64,000 nucleotides of DNA from Anarhynchus alexandrinus. Lineage: Eukaryota; Chordata; Aves; Charadriiformes; Charadriidae. The notes under the pieces were generated by a model. The model was not told where the DNA came from. It did no database searches and worked only from the letters and a program-made list of their open reading frames with translations. The translations under genes and the position numbers were made by a program. The stretch spans positions 977,834-1,041,833 of the forward strand of contig VUYV01000228.1 of the NCBI GenBank assembly GCA_008711295.1, in the 5' to 3' direction. Of this stretch, positions 27,186 through 40,618 are shown piece after piece (within the stretch, counting starts at the first letter, position 1; every line of letters begins with the position of its first letter).

Positions 27186-30100
27186 AAAGTGATTCCTAAA
27201 GTGATTGTGTTCTGAGTGAGTATCCATTTCTCCATGTTTGAAAAAGCTGCTGGATATAAAGATGTACCTTAAAATCTTATTAATTTGAGTAGAACCAGGT
27301 TGATGTTAAGAAGAATCACCCCTCAACACAATTATCCAACATCCCTTACTTTCTTCTGCATAATTCTCTTGCTTGAAAGACTTTCATTTAAATTTTGTGT
27401 TACTTAATTGGATATCATGCAACTTCTCATGAAACACCAAATTTTCCTAAATTGGAAAAAAGTGAAACAGTTTACAAAAAAAAATACAATTTTTTTTAAA
27501 AATTCTAAACACACATTTAGAACTTATTTTATGCATAAGTACAGGAGACACATTCACATCTTAGTTATTCTATTATTTATGCCCGTTTTAGGGTGTTCCA
27601 CGTTAAGAGGATTTCAAATGATTTAAAATAAGTATCACCGTACGTTGGATCACTACATGGTGTCAAAAAACAACGGCAGTGGCCAAAAAAAGAAATTACT
27701 TTGGATTTGGTCTCCTAATGGAAAGCAAAAAGACTGTCTTCACAGAAGGAAAACAGAGGTATGAAAAAGAATGAAGTCAAACTCTCATATTTATTATAAG
27801 AATAATGCACTGAAAGGAAGATCTGACAGTTCTGATAGGTGACCCATGATAACATTTAGCCCCTCGGTGAGATGCTTAAAAACCCAATGAAATTCTACCC
27901 ATCCTAATCCCTTGTCCCATTTTACAAATACTCAGTTTAAAGGCACAAACTAATTATAGAACTCAGTTTAAGGTTACCACTTGTCTGGATAGGATGCAAA
28001 ATTTTCCTCAGAGGAAAGCTAGGATGTGAGCTGAAATTACCTTCTGTCAGTGGAGGCTGTCTCTATTTCTGGTGCTTAGATAACGACACTCAGCCTTACA
28101 AAGGGACAACAGTTCAGAGTTAACAAAACAATAGTCGGGGCATCAAATACATTTTGCACAATAAACACAATTCTTTCTTACATCACAAGCCATATGGACT
28201 GCTTCAATGGCTTAACCAACAGAAGGAAACAATACCAAAAAATATTTGGAGAAGTCTGATATATATTGTTTGCATCACCGGATCACAAAACCAAGGCAGT
28301 TCATTACCGTGGGTTCAGTACAAACAGACACCATGGTCCATAGAGCTCTTATGCTAAGAACTATTCAAGGCTCACAGCACACTCCAGTCAAATACCATGT
28401 TAGAGGATGAGACCAGCTTTTACCAGTGTATTTCAGTTGCAGGATTGTAGGGGAATAGCTGAATTACTGGTAAACAAATGTTGATCTCATTCCCGTAACA
28501 CTGAAGCTTGTCTAATTATTTTGTTTATTTCCACCTTGACGATTGCACTGTGTATGAGCAATCAGGAATCAGCTGTTCTTCCTGTGTATTAATTAATTTT
28601 CAGGAAATACTATGAACAAATATTCATATCAGAACCATACAGTAAACCTTAGCTTCAATGTTTTATTCATCACCCTTGCGTAGTGCTTTCACTTGTGTCT
28701 GTAGGAAAGCACCAGTCATGGTCTGTCATACAGATTATAAGAAAGAATATTTCCCTAAATTGTAAAATTCCTTCATTTCTGCCAGCATAACAAGGGGATA
28801 GATTCTTCCCCAGATTAGAAAATGTAGTTGCCATTAATCTTACTGGGAGAATCTCAGTCACAGTCTCTTTCCTCACCACCACTGGGATTCATTTACAGAA
28901 ACTTGCTGTCAGAAAGTTGGTGCCAAAACAAGTGGCAATAACACAAGCAGATACAGGGTGGCCTTAGAAAGCGAGCAAGATGCACTGCAGCTCCTCTATT
29001 AGGCATGACACAGAATGAGCTGCCCAAAAGCAACAAATACCCTGGGAAAGAATGTTAAAATGACTTGAGAGCATTTTGGAACCTTCTGATTCTCTGCAAT
29101 TCTCCAGGGACTGACAAGGACTTTTCGTAAATTAGACTGTCCTTGTTGTTCTCAAAATCACAGCAGCATCCCCAAGCTGCTCCAACTGCAGGTTGTCAGA
29201 TCAGAGCAGAGCCTGCTTTTGAGATACCTTCCCAACTCCCAACCCCACTTCTCGCTCACCCCAAATATTGCTAGATGGGGTCCCCCCACAAACTGCCTTA
29301 CAAGGACATTTGACAGTCTGACACAGGCTCCTTCATGCTGCTCTGAGCCTTCTGATCAGCACATTGAAGCCCAGAGGAATTTACTGTTTCTTTCCGTACT
29401 GTTTAAGCAACTACATTGCTGAATAGATGGCCAAAATAATTCATCTATATCAAACAGACTGGCAAACTTTATCACTGACACTACATCACCAGTGGTGGCA
29501 GACAGGTCAAGAACAGAAGCATTCATTAACTCTTCACTCTAATGATCAGGTATATTGGGAAGCAGTGTAGGGAAGCCTACACTAATATAATTCTTCACAT
29601 ATAGTTAACCAAAACCTTGCAGTAGGCTCAGCAGTCTGATGAGCATCTTTGAAATACCCCAAACTAATTCCAATTACGAAAACAGAAATTAGCACTGAAG
29701 CACCTAGTATTACATCACGCGTGTAGCTGTCATAACAACACCTGACACTTTGGTGGATATGGATAGATCAATGTTCATATTAAAAGCAGCATAAAAATAA
29801 ATAGAAAATAATCCATAGCTTTCATGTGTGTGTAAGAGTGCTATTTACAACAGCTATCTGCTGTTTTCTGGAAAAAGCAGCAATAGCTGTACTATGCAAA
29901 TGGTTTTAACCTTGCTAAAAACCTCTTTATTGCAAGTGCTTTAACTTCCATTTAGAAGCAAGACAGAGCTCTTATTAAGGTGATTGTCTGTCTCCTTTCT
30001 AATCTCAAGTAGTGCTCTGCTCATTTCCCTGCCAGCATCTGGTGTTAATATGGTGCTGGTTATTTTCATTTATTAGCTGGGTTCTGAACATCTTACAAGG

Positions 30101-31544
30101 AATTATTGTAAGCTCGAATCGCTTCTTACCTATAAGTGCACATTTTTTTGACACTCCTACAAATTTAGCCTCATGAAAGCTGGGAACAGGATACAATGGA
30201 GGAATGAATCCTGTTTTCCCACAGAGGTACTCTGCTGTATCTGAATACAAAAGTTACAAATCGGCTAAGAGCTTAGTATAAAATTACCTCAAGTGAGGAT
30301 AAGAAAAAAGTATTTTATATTTTAAAAGACAAACTGAATGCAAAGACTGTCCAAAGTCTGCCTAGTGAAAAACTGATTCCTGAACTTCTCAGTCAGTGAT
30401 AAGAGCTCACCAAAAATACTGGCATTATAAAATAATTTTAGTCAGGTGGGCTACTCCAAAACCCATTTCCTGTAAGGCTTGGTTCAGTCGAAGCTCCTGC
30501 TTGATTCAGAGCATACCCAAAAGAACAGCAAGCATTGGCAATAATCTGCCTCAGGTCCACATTACTGGGGAAAGAAAAGGGAGTCCAGTATCTTTAAGTA
30601 TTTAGATATGAACACATGAAACCACTGTAGCACAGACAAAGTTAGTGCTTTTCAAAAATGAGACAGAAATGAGCAACAATGTGGAAACTCACACATTCTG
30701 GAAAGATGTGAAATAAAGCTGTGGCTTTCTGACTGAATTTTTCATGGGAGAGAAGCCAGAAGTTTGAGCAATCCTTTTTCAAGTCAGCATACAGAGGTAA
30801 TGCCTCTCACAACTCTCCTTTTTCTTGGATTGCCAGGCATCTCAAGGCTGCATTGTATTTCCCTGGGGGTCTAGTGCCTTCATAATGTATTTAGAGGTTC
30901 TAGGTAAATGAAAAGTGACTGTTCCCAAATTCATTTTCTGCTTTCCGTCTCTCATCCATCTCTTCTCTGTGAAAACATAAAAATAAACTTAGCTGCAGCT
31001 GAACACTAATTTTCCCTATTATAGTGGTCAAAAGTATCAAAGCTAGACCACTGGGTTTTTTGTTCTGCAGCTTGCATTTAATCGATCTGAAGTAGAATTC
31101 TAAAAAAGAAAATACAACCATTTTATATCTTCAGTTCATTAAACAGCTTATTACAGAACATGTTCTTCAGTCACAGTCACAGACAGTACTGAAAATACAT
31201 TCACTTCCTGCTAGTCCTATTACAAAGCTGAGAAAACCTCAGAGTTTATGCTGTTCCAGCTAAGGCAATCACAGCCCAGATACACTGAGCAAAATCTTGG
31301 GAATGTGACTCTGCTAACATTTTTGCTAATTCTGACTCATGTTCTATTCAGTCATGTTTGCGTTTCACATATATTAATTCAAGGATTAAATGCTGCTCTC
31401 ATAAATGGTCATAGAAAGGCACATCTTTGGTGTATGAGTGAGATAAAATCAAGCAAGCATCTAACCTAACCTGTGAAAAAAATGCACTTATCTACTGAAG
31501 CCCAGTCACCAGCTTGCATGTTCCAACCAGAAGAAGCAAGCACA
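27186..31544. other. AT-rich non-coding stretch, nothing recognised
   Basis: About 4.4 kb without recognised exons, RNA genes or transposon ends. Confidence 0.55.
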
Positions 31545-32170
31545 ATGCTGTGCTTCTTTTGATGCAGACCAGGATACAATTAACTTTCTGGGCTGCAAGT
31601 GCACATTGTTAGCTCATACCTCATTTTTCATCTACCAATATTCCCAAGTCTTTCTCTGCAGGGCTGCTCTCAACCCATTCACCACCCAACCTGTACTGAT
31701 GCTGGTGACTGCCCCAACCCAGGTGCAAGACCTTGCACCTGGCCTTGCTGAACTTCAGGAAGTTCACATTGGCCCACTTCTCCAGCCTATCAAGGTCCTT
31801 CTGGATGGCATCCCTTCCCTCTAGCATATCAGCCACACCACTCAGCTTGGTGTCACCTGCAAACTTGCTGACAAATGTCTTTAAATAGGTGCCAGGTCTA
31901 TTCTGCTCCTTTATCCCTGAAGTCAGTTTCTCAGGGTGTCCCAGCCACTAGTTCCTCAACTGAAAGTTCACTTTCCTAAGGTTTAGGATGTTTTCACCTG
32001 GCCCATATACCTCAAGATCATGAATTCCACCACGGCATGATCACTGCAGCTGAGGCTACCACCAGCCTAGGCCCTTCCAATAAGTTCCTCTGCATTGGTG
32101 AGCAACAGGTCCGGTAATGCATCTCCTCTGGTTGGGCTTTTTAGCATCTGGATTAGGTTGTTAATGCAAG
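31545..32170 (-). mobile_element. Internally deleted CR1 LINE lacking the RT core
   Basis: Two CR1 segments on the minus strand lie back to back. Positions about 31,545-31,870 encode the post-motif-C reverse transcriptase region, with the catalytic block reading FAGDTK, a mutated FADD. Positions about 31,900-32,170 encode the end of the endonuclease, including the blocks LTNAEELIG and CSDHAVVEF, with stops. In an intact CR1 these are separated by roughly 1.2 kb of linker and RT palm. The 3' UTR and terminal repeat are also missing. Either one copy lost its middle, or two fragments were joined; the shared strand and order favour an internal deletion. Confidence 0.85.
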
Positions 32171-34683
32171 TAATCATATAATAGAATACACTTGCACAAA
32201 CACTTCTACAGCTTTTACACTAAACATAAAGAGACCTTGTGAGAACAAAAGCTGGTCTGTTTCTTCCCCACTTCAGCTGCTTTAATTAAATGCTAAAATC
32301 TTCCTACAACTCTTCTTATTTTGTTAACTACACTAATTTGTAAAGAGACACAGGCTATTTTTGAAGCAGCTGGGTAAAATTAAAACTGTAAGATCTTACT
32401 TTGAGGCCCAAATATAATTAAGTTTTCACCTCTAGTTCCTACTGCACCAATCATGTACAAGTAGGAAATTAAGTACACTCAGATGTGAGCTTCACCAGCA
32501 GCAACTTTTAATGGTTTACAAGGATCACAAAAGCTAACTGGAAAATATTTTTCATGAGCTGCTGTTACACCTCAAAATTAAACGCCTTTCAGTCTCACCG
32601 ATTTCCCAAGTCTTCCTTGCTTGTCACCTACCACTTTGTGGCTTTCTGAAAGTGTCTGCACGACAGAGAATGGAAGATCTTGTCCAGTGAATTAGGATAT
32701 TTAAAGCAATGCATTTTTTTTCAAACTGTTAGGAGCTTTGTTGAGTGCAGGACACATGTATAAAGCAAACAGCAAGCCCTGAAGAGCTCTGCAAATCAGG
32801 TCTCTGAAAAAGTTGCAAGGAGTCAGTAGACTCCCAGAGTAAGGGAGGGGAAGGTGTAGGAGAAGTCATTCCTGATTTTATAGAGCCGTACTGTGCCTAT
32901 CAGGTTTCACTATTTTTTTTTCTTTTATTTAATAAAACCCTTAAAACCATGTACTTCTCAAAAGAAGTATTCCTAAGGTATTTTCAATTGAGTATTCAGA
33001 TTCTTTAAAACAATTTACATCTTGAAAGGAGTATTCCCAAGGTATTTTGAATTGGGTATTCCAATTCAGAAAATATATCTTTCTCTACTTCGTTTTTACC
33101 TTTTCAAATCATTTGCATCCTAAAGCCAGAAATGAGATACACATTGTGTTAAAAGTCTTATCCAGTTTATGATTCCATGAGTCTTTTGTTGTTTTTGCAA
33201 TGTACAGACATGTACACATATGCTGCAACTAGGAAAAAGCACAAAGAAAACAGAATATATTTTTCTTATAGACTGAGAAGGATATTTACAGATGATGAAG
33301 CAGTGTAACCTGAAATACAAATCTTTCATTAGTTTTCATTACTTATTGCTACAACTTTCAACTTCAGAATTACAGCACACTTTACTATGCTTTCTACTCA
33401 AACACAAGTCTGCAGTTAACCTAAAGACAGCACTCCTGCATTATTTTTTTCCCTTAATCTGGAATAATTTATTTAGCACCACATATACTTATGACGCTCT
33501 GTCAAACAAACAGGCCCCTCTGCTTAAAAGAATATACAACTCAATGACCTTGTCTTACGAGCTTGCCCCATACTTGCAAATCTCAATGTCAACATGAAAC
33601 TTATTGAGAAAAGCAGACTGACAGCTCCAAAACTTCTCAGTCCAGTAACAGGTTGGTAGGTAGCAAGTGATCATCACTAATAGTCAGAATAAAGCTCCTA
33701 CCCTGCTGGGTCAGACAGGATCTGACAGCATTCTAACAGCAGATGTTTTTCCCATTTGCAGAAGTTAAGGCCTAGCCCATACGCCACAGAGTTCAGTGAA
33801 AAAAACTCATTTAGATCCTAGAAAGTTAGTTAGTTATAGTTCAACTTTAGAAGCAAAGAGCCAGAATATGGTCCTTTTTACTCTAAATCATAGTCCCCCA
33901 AGACACTGGGACTTCTTAAGGGACAAAATAGCTTATTTGAGAGTTACTAAACTCTAGTAAAATGGCAAACTCACAGGGATTCAAGCCAAACCCGACTCTC
34001 ATCTGGTTCTAGATTCATATGCCTAATCCTGTTTTAGACTACAACATTTATTTTTCACTTTCTCATTCTCTCTCAAAATCAAAACTGCTTCCACACACCA
34101 GCTTTCTAAAGCTTGGTTTTTCCTTGTTCGATCCTTGTAGCCCATAACCTTTGCATACAATCATCACTACTTAGCAGGTATTTCAAGGCAAATTATTTCT
34201 TTCCTCAGTTAATTGCAGTGTTTGCCCATGAAATACACAGGAACAGTTCCTGTTTCAGTAAGATTCTGAGGCATACATGGCATCACCAGCAGTTTAAATC
34301 AAAATATATGGAAGGAACTAAAGGAACTAGTGAATCAGATATAAGAAGCCCACTGGGGCGGGGAGGGGGGGATAAAAAATAGAAAGAGCCAATGAGATTC
34401 AGAATACCCTTGACAACATGACTTTTATCCTCCTGCTGATTGAAATACAAGCCTCCATCTAAAGACTGACTTGAAAAAACTTGATCAATGTTAAGTGATT
34501 GACAGCATTATTGAGTTGGGGTTTTTATAATATAGTGTATAAATCCATAGTTTCTGAAAGCAAGATTATACTGCCATATAATTACAGTTAAGAAGAAAAC
34601 TACAGTTGAGTGTCTGTTAGTCTACTCCAAGTTATTGATCAGAGATTTTTATGACCCTTTCTCTCCAAACGTTCTGAATACAG
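32171..34683. other. AT-rich non-coding stretch
   Basis: Nothing gene-like was recognised. It contains a 64-bp tandem duplication at about 32,942-33,069, listed separately. Confidence 0.55.
32942..33069. repeat. Two-copy tandem duplication, 64-bp period
   Basis: The block AGTATTCCTAAGGTATTTTC at about 32,966 recurs 64 bp later as AGTATTCCCAAGGTATTTTG. Flanking words such as CAATTGAGTATTC / GAATTGGGTATTC are also shared. The copies differ at several positions, so the duplication is not recent. No function is evident. Confidence 0.75.
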
Positions 34684-35672
34684 TCATAGAATCATAGAAC
34701 GGTTTAGGTTGGAGGGGACCTTAAAGATCATCTAGTTCAAACCCCCCTACCATGGCCAAGGACACCTCCCACTAGACCAGGTTGCTCAATGCCCCATCCC
34801 AGCCTGGCCCTGGACACGTCCAGGGACAGGGCATCCACAACTTCTCTGGGCAACCTGTTTCAGTGCCTTACCACCCTTAAAGTGAAAAATTTCTTCCTGA
34901 TATTTAATCTAAATCTGCCCTCTCCCAGTTTGAAGCAATTACCCCTCATCCTCATATCACTACATGCCTTTGTAAAAGGTCCCTCCCCAGCTCTCCTGTA
35001 GGCCCCCTTTCAGTACTGGAAGGACGCAATAAGGTCTCCCTGGAGCTTTCTCTTCCCCAGGCTGAACAGCCCCAACTCTCTCAGCCTTTCCTCATAGGAG
35101 AGGCGCTCCAGCCCTCTGATCATCTCTGTGGCCCTCCTCTGGACCTGCTCCAACAGGTCCATGTCCTTCTTGTGCTGAGGACTCCAGAGCTGGACACAGT
35201 ACTCCAGGGGAGGTCTCACGAGAGCAGAGTAGAGGGGCAGAATCACCTCCCTCAGCCTGCTGGCCACACTTGATGCAGCCCAGGATGCAGTTGGCCTTCT
35301 TGACTGCAAATGCATATTGCCAGCTCATGCTGGGCTTCTCATCAACCAACACCCTGAAGTCCTTCTTCTCAGGGCTGCTCTCAATCCATTCTCTGCCCAG
35401 CCTGTATTTGTGCTTGGGATTGCTGTCACCCACGTGCTGGACCTTGCATTTGGTGTTCTTGAACTTCACAAGATTGGCATGAGCCCACCTCTCATGTCTG
35501 TCCAGGTCCCTCTGGATGGCATCCCTTCCCTCCAGTGTGTCAACCATGCCTCACAGCTTGGTGGTGTTGGCAAACTTGTTGAGGTTGCACTCAATCCCAC
35601 TGTCCATGTCACCAACAAAGATGTTAAACAGCACCGGTCCCCGTATTCCCTGAGGAATGCCACTCATCACTG
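34684..35672 (-). mobile_element. CR1 LINE, 3' portion (about 1 kb)
   Basis: Minus-strand CR1 with its 3' terminal repeat at 34,684 (plus strand ATAGAATCATAGAACGG). The body covers the 3' UTR, ORF2 C-terminus and RT up to motif B', which appears only in degraded form near 35,650. The catalytic block reads FANTTK instead of FADDTK. The coding part is split over frames (35,315-35,010 and 35,547-35,092). It is the same subfamily as the 11,074 copy by its terminal and UTR wording. Confidence 0.95.
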
Positions 35673-38600
35673 GAAATGTACTGAAAGTCCTAGAAATGTA
35701 ATGAAACACTGCAATCATCCAGTATTTGTCTGAATGAGACACGAACAGCAGGATTCCTATAGGAAAGTGCTACATAACCACATATGTTTTATGTGCCTGC
35801 AATGACAATTTATTAGATGTGAAGATAAGTTTTTACACATTCCACTTCCAAAACATGAAACTAAGTATAATTTTGGTAGCACTTGCATTGATAATTCTTG
35901 GAAAGGACCTTCCAGAAGACATCAAGTTCATATGAACACCAGTTTATGCAACAAATTCTCAAGGACAATCAATGCATGATGCACAAGGACACCAGCAAGA
36001 TTTTTTTCTTAACTGTCACACAGCAGCTCTTAAGATTGTATCAAGCTAATTAAAAGCTGAAACTCTGAAAAAGGCTATCTATCCATCCCAGTCATGCTGA
36101 ACTGATGCATGCTGTTCTGCAAACAAGAAATTTTGTGCATCAGAGAAGAAGCCATTTAAAATTTCGAATCACTTAAATTCTTATAACTTTTGATGTTAGC
36201 ATTCGCATTTTGTTAGTAAAAAGCCAGGACGCCCAAGGCCCCTGTTGAAACACCATTTAACAATAGTCTTATGCTGCTCTCAAGTGGCCCGGCCTAGGAA
36301 GTACATTTAGGAGAATCTGCTCAGAAATTTTATCTGCCACTTCAAGAAAGTATTCCTTCATTGAAAAGACAGCATGGTGATTTGTAACAAAGACACAAGG
36401 ACATTTCAGTGTGGATACTTGGGCGTGGCATTTTTCATTTTACCATCTTACCAAAGTACACATTATTTGAATTATAGAACACACACTAGAATTAGGATGT
36501 CCTTCATTGGGTACCAATATGTTTTTCCCTACCACAAGAATATTATATTTTAATATGCCCTGATGTGGCCAGACAGGACATAAGGAATTTTAAGAATTGC
36601 TCAGGGAAGGCTGAATATGATTCCCACTGAAACCAGTGTAGGTCTCAAAGACAAAAATTTGCTAAGAACATTTGAAAAATATTTCAATAAAATATACATT
36701 AAAATTATATTTACTTAACATCTGGACTGGAAGTCAAGTTCAGTAAGCCATATTTATTTAATCTCCTATCTCTCAGTCTCAATTTCCCATCACCCCATTA
36801 TCTGTCTTGAAATTCGGCTTCTTTCTTCTCCTTACACTACATAATTATTAGATTTGTGATTGTCTGAATCTTTCTTATTCTATTTTGTTCAGTCATACAT
36901 AGTTCCATTTCCTATGTGTTTGCTTTTTATAATGTAGTCTTTTTTTTACCTCATTTTGTAACAACATTAGCTTTGAAACACATCAGATGCATTTTATTTC
37001 ATAAGTTTTAGCAGCTCAGGATAAACAACTAATAAAATATTTCCTTGTGAAAGACTGATTAAAAGTTATTTTGTTTTTAAGTCTATCCCAGTGTTTTTCA
37101 AAATGGGAACTGCAAGAAAGTTTAGACTGATCATAACGATTTAGAAAAATGTAGCACTAACCAGCCATAACTTAACTTTTTTAGGGGCAAGAAAAGAGGA
37201 AGAATTTTAATGGCTGGCCACAAGTGTCTAGATTAGCCAGGGAACTGCCACAGGTCAGTTCCTTCAGGGCAGTGAAGAAAGTTTAAACACCTGCACTCAC
37301 CAAATACTGTCATCTTTCAATTTCTTAATCCAGGTTAACTATGTGGCCTCCTTAATTAGAAGTCCAAAAGGCAGAAAAATCCAGGTGACAGAGGAAATAT
37401 TTTTTCCTATTTGATTACATCACAATACCAACTAACCAAATTAACTGTAAATCTTTGCAGCACGATTTACAATGTTGACAAGTATATTTACATCATGTGT
37501 ACACCTTTGTTTCCACTTTTTCCTAAACATAAGCAAAACAGGAGCTAGCTTTTCTAAATACTCTAGGTACAAGAAGACATGAGAGGACTAAGATTCAACC
37601 TGAAGTTTGGGGGTTGGAGTTTCAGGCTCCAGTACTAATAGAACAGCTTTTTGTTTGGCTGTAACGGCTTCCATTAATATAACATCAAATTAATCTGCTT
37701 TGTATCTTTTAATGGTCAAATTAAGTATATGTGCTGACACTTCATCATGCATACTTTATAGTTTATTATAGAAGTATTGTGAAACAAAACTATGTAAGAA
37801 TCTACCCTTTTAACCACATGTAGCCATACATTCACCATTTTTTCCAACAAAAAATTTACCATTTTTATAAGTCATAATATTCAAATCAATGCAGCTATTT
37901 AAAACAACAGAGGCTGAAAAAACCTCAAGAATGCCAGGCAGAGCGTCTTAAAACTCAAACACATAAATCTGACCAAAAGCTTTTCTTTCAAGATCTCCTC
38001 CTCTTGTCAGCTAGAAATTTTGACCTGACTTGGCAGCAGAAATGCTGAGGTTCTCTTCAATGTGGGCAACCCAGCAGGCAGCACAGAACTGGCCTCTTGC
38101 TATCCAAACAGCAGTCACCTGGGATTGCTGTGCAGCAGTCAAAAGTCCAGACGCTACTGTATAAAGGCAAACAAGAACTCTTATACATTACATTGTGCTT
38201 TACTTTTTAAGCCACGTAACACATGTTCATTTTACACATACATTTTAAATGAAGCAAGCATCTGACATGTGCACCAGCTCACACAACGCTCAAAATATTT
38301 TATAAAATGAAAATTTTAGGTAGAATGCAAGTTGCACCATTTTAGGTTTGGGTTTTGTTTTGTCAGTCACCATCACTAACTATCTAAGCCTATCAACATT
38401 ATCAGTGTCAGAGTAGTTGCACATATAAAGGTCTATTGGCTGAGAAATGAGACAGTTCATTTCCAGGTAACAAGGTTGAAAATGGCACTATTGTCTGAGT
38501 TCACATGGGACTAACAATAACTGACTGACATCCCAAGACAGTTGCAGTCCATCAGGGGATGGAAAGGGGCAGGGGACATTATCCACACTTCTCATACCAT

Positions 38601-39017
38601 TTATGTCCCATAAAGCAAGAAACAATCATGCATTTTTCAAGACAGAAAACTCAGTCTGTTCATAACAGCTCTGATTCTCTTTTGTTGCATTTCTTTTCCT
38701 TTGGTGTTCAAAAGATATGTGTTCCACATTCTGATAATAGTTTCCAGCCACTGATTTCTAATTAATTGTGGCTAACAATGAGCAGCTTAATATGGGATTT
38801 CTCTGGCTCTCAAAACAAAAGGAGTGAGTTATGTCATAAATTCTGTGCAAACATATGAAGTCTTATAAATGCAAATTTATACTTTCAAAATTACAGGATA
38901 TCAAACACAACTCACTCCTCTCTCACATGCTTTTTATTTCAGTTCTGCAATTTTGGCTTTCTTGTTGTTTCCATCATATTATTTTGAATCTTCTTTGAAT
39001 ATGTTTATGCTGCTGTT
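35673..39017. other. AT-rich non-coding stretch, nothing recognised
   Basis: About 3.3 kb without recognisable genes or transposon ends. Confidence 0.55.
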
Positions 39018-39605
39018 AATGGAACCACAGAACAATGTTGGAAGGGCCCTTTGGAGACTGTCTAGTCCACTCCCCTGCTCAGACAAGAGCCAACTTTGAA
39101 GTCAGATATACATTGTCCAGGGCCTTCTCTAGGCAAGCTTTGAGCATCTCCAAAGATGAAGATGGCACAGCCCCTCTGAACAACCTGCTCCGGCATTTGA
39201 CCATCCTCACTGTGAAGAACTTTTCCTAATACCTATTCAGAATTTCTCCTGCTTCAACATCAGCCCATTGCTTCTCACCCTTTCCCTCTGCACCTCCAGG
39301 AGACTGTTTTCTCTGTGAAGACCTATTAGTTAGCTGAAAACAGAAACTAGAAAGACCTCTCCAAGTCATTCCTTCTTCAAGACAAAACAACGCAGTTTCT
39401 CAGACTCCTTTTATATATCATGTGCTCCAGCCTCCTTCTCTGTGGCCCACCACTAGTCTCTCTCCAATATAGTCTACATCTTCCTTGTACTGATGAGCCC
39501 AAAACTGCATGCTGAACTGCAGATGCCATCTCACAAGTGCTGAATTTAGGGGATTAATGAATTCCCTCAATTAAGCTGCTGCTAACGCTGCCCGGGGTGG
39601 GCTTC
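39018..39605 (-). mobile_element. Older CR1 LINE, 3' half, interrupted by a younger CR1
   Basis: A highly diverged minus-strand CR1. The plus strand shows eroded versions of the standard blocks: GGAAGGGCCCTTTGGAGACT, AACAACCTGCTCCGGCATTT and CACTGTGAAGAACTTTTCCT. It stops at 39,605, in the codons just before the ILGC-type block of the reverse transcriptase tail. There a younger CR1 begins, and homology resumes on its far side at about 40,619. The divergence is clearly greater than that of the inserted element. Confidence 0.85.
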
Positions 39606-40618
39606 ACGGAATCACACAATTTTCAGAGTTGGAAGGGACCTCTAGAGATCATCTAGTCCAACTCCCCTGCCAAAGCAGGATTGCCTAGAGCACATTACTC
39701 AGGACTGCATCCAGGTGGGTCTTGAAAATCTCCAGAGAAGGGGACTCCACAACCTCCCTGGGCAGCCTGTTCCAGTGCTCTGTCACCCTAACTGTAAAGA
39801 AGTTTTTCCGTGTGTTGGAACGGAACTTCCTATGTTCCAACTTGTGCTCATTGCCCCTCGTCCTGTCACTGGGAACCACTGAAAAGAGTCTGGCTCCATC
39901 CTCCTTCAACCCACCCTTTAGATATTTGTAAGCAATAATAAGGTGTCCCCTCAGCCTTTTCTTCTCCAGGCTAAAGAATCCCAGCTCTCTCAGCCTTTCC
40001 TCATAAGGGAGATGCTCCAATCTCTCATCATTTTTGTTGCCCTACGCTGGACTCTCTCCAGCAGTTCCTTGTCCCTCTTGAACTGGGGAACCCAGAACCA
40101 GACACAGTATTCCAGTTGTGGCCTCACCAGTGCCGAGTAGAGGGGGAGAATGACCTCCCTCGACCTACTGGACACACTCTTCCCTATGCAGCCCAGGATT
40201 CCATTGGCCTTTTTGGCAACAAGGGCACATTGCTGGGTCATGGATAATTTACTATCTACCAGGACCCCCAGATCCTTCTCCTCAGAACTACTTCCCAGCA
40301 GGTCCACCCCTAACCTATACTGGTGCCTAGCATTCTTCTTCCCCAGGTGCAGGACCCTGCACTTGCTCTTGTTGAACCTCATTAGGTTCTTCTCTGCCCA
40401 GCTCTCCAGCCTGTCCAGGTCACGCTGGATGGCAGCACGGCCCTCTGGAGTGTCAGCCACCCCTCCCAGTTTGGTATCATCAGCGAACTTGCTCAGGATA
40501 CACTCTGTCCCCTCATCCAGGTCATTGATGGATATATTGAACAAGATTGGACCGAGTATTGACCCCTGGGGAACACCACTGGTTACAGGCCTCCAACCTG
40601 ACACTGCTCCATTAAGGC
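39606..40618 (-). mobile_element. Younger CR1 LINE nested inside an older CR1
   Basis: Minus-strand CR1 of about 1 kb with its 3' terminal repeat at 39,606 and 5' truncation at about 40,618. A 204-codon frame (40,604-39,990) runs from motif B' [11 protein letters not shown] through an intact FADDTK catalytic block into the RT tail. A second frame (40,020-39,685) finishes the C-terminus with [18 protein letters not shown]. The near-repeat GGCTTCA (39,600-39,606) and GGCTTAA (40,625-40,631) brackets the insert and could be a target-site duplication, but CR1 duplications are often poor. Confidence 0.93.
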
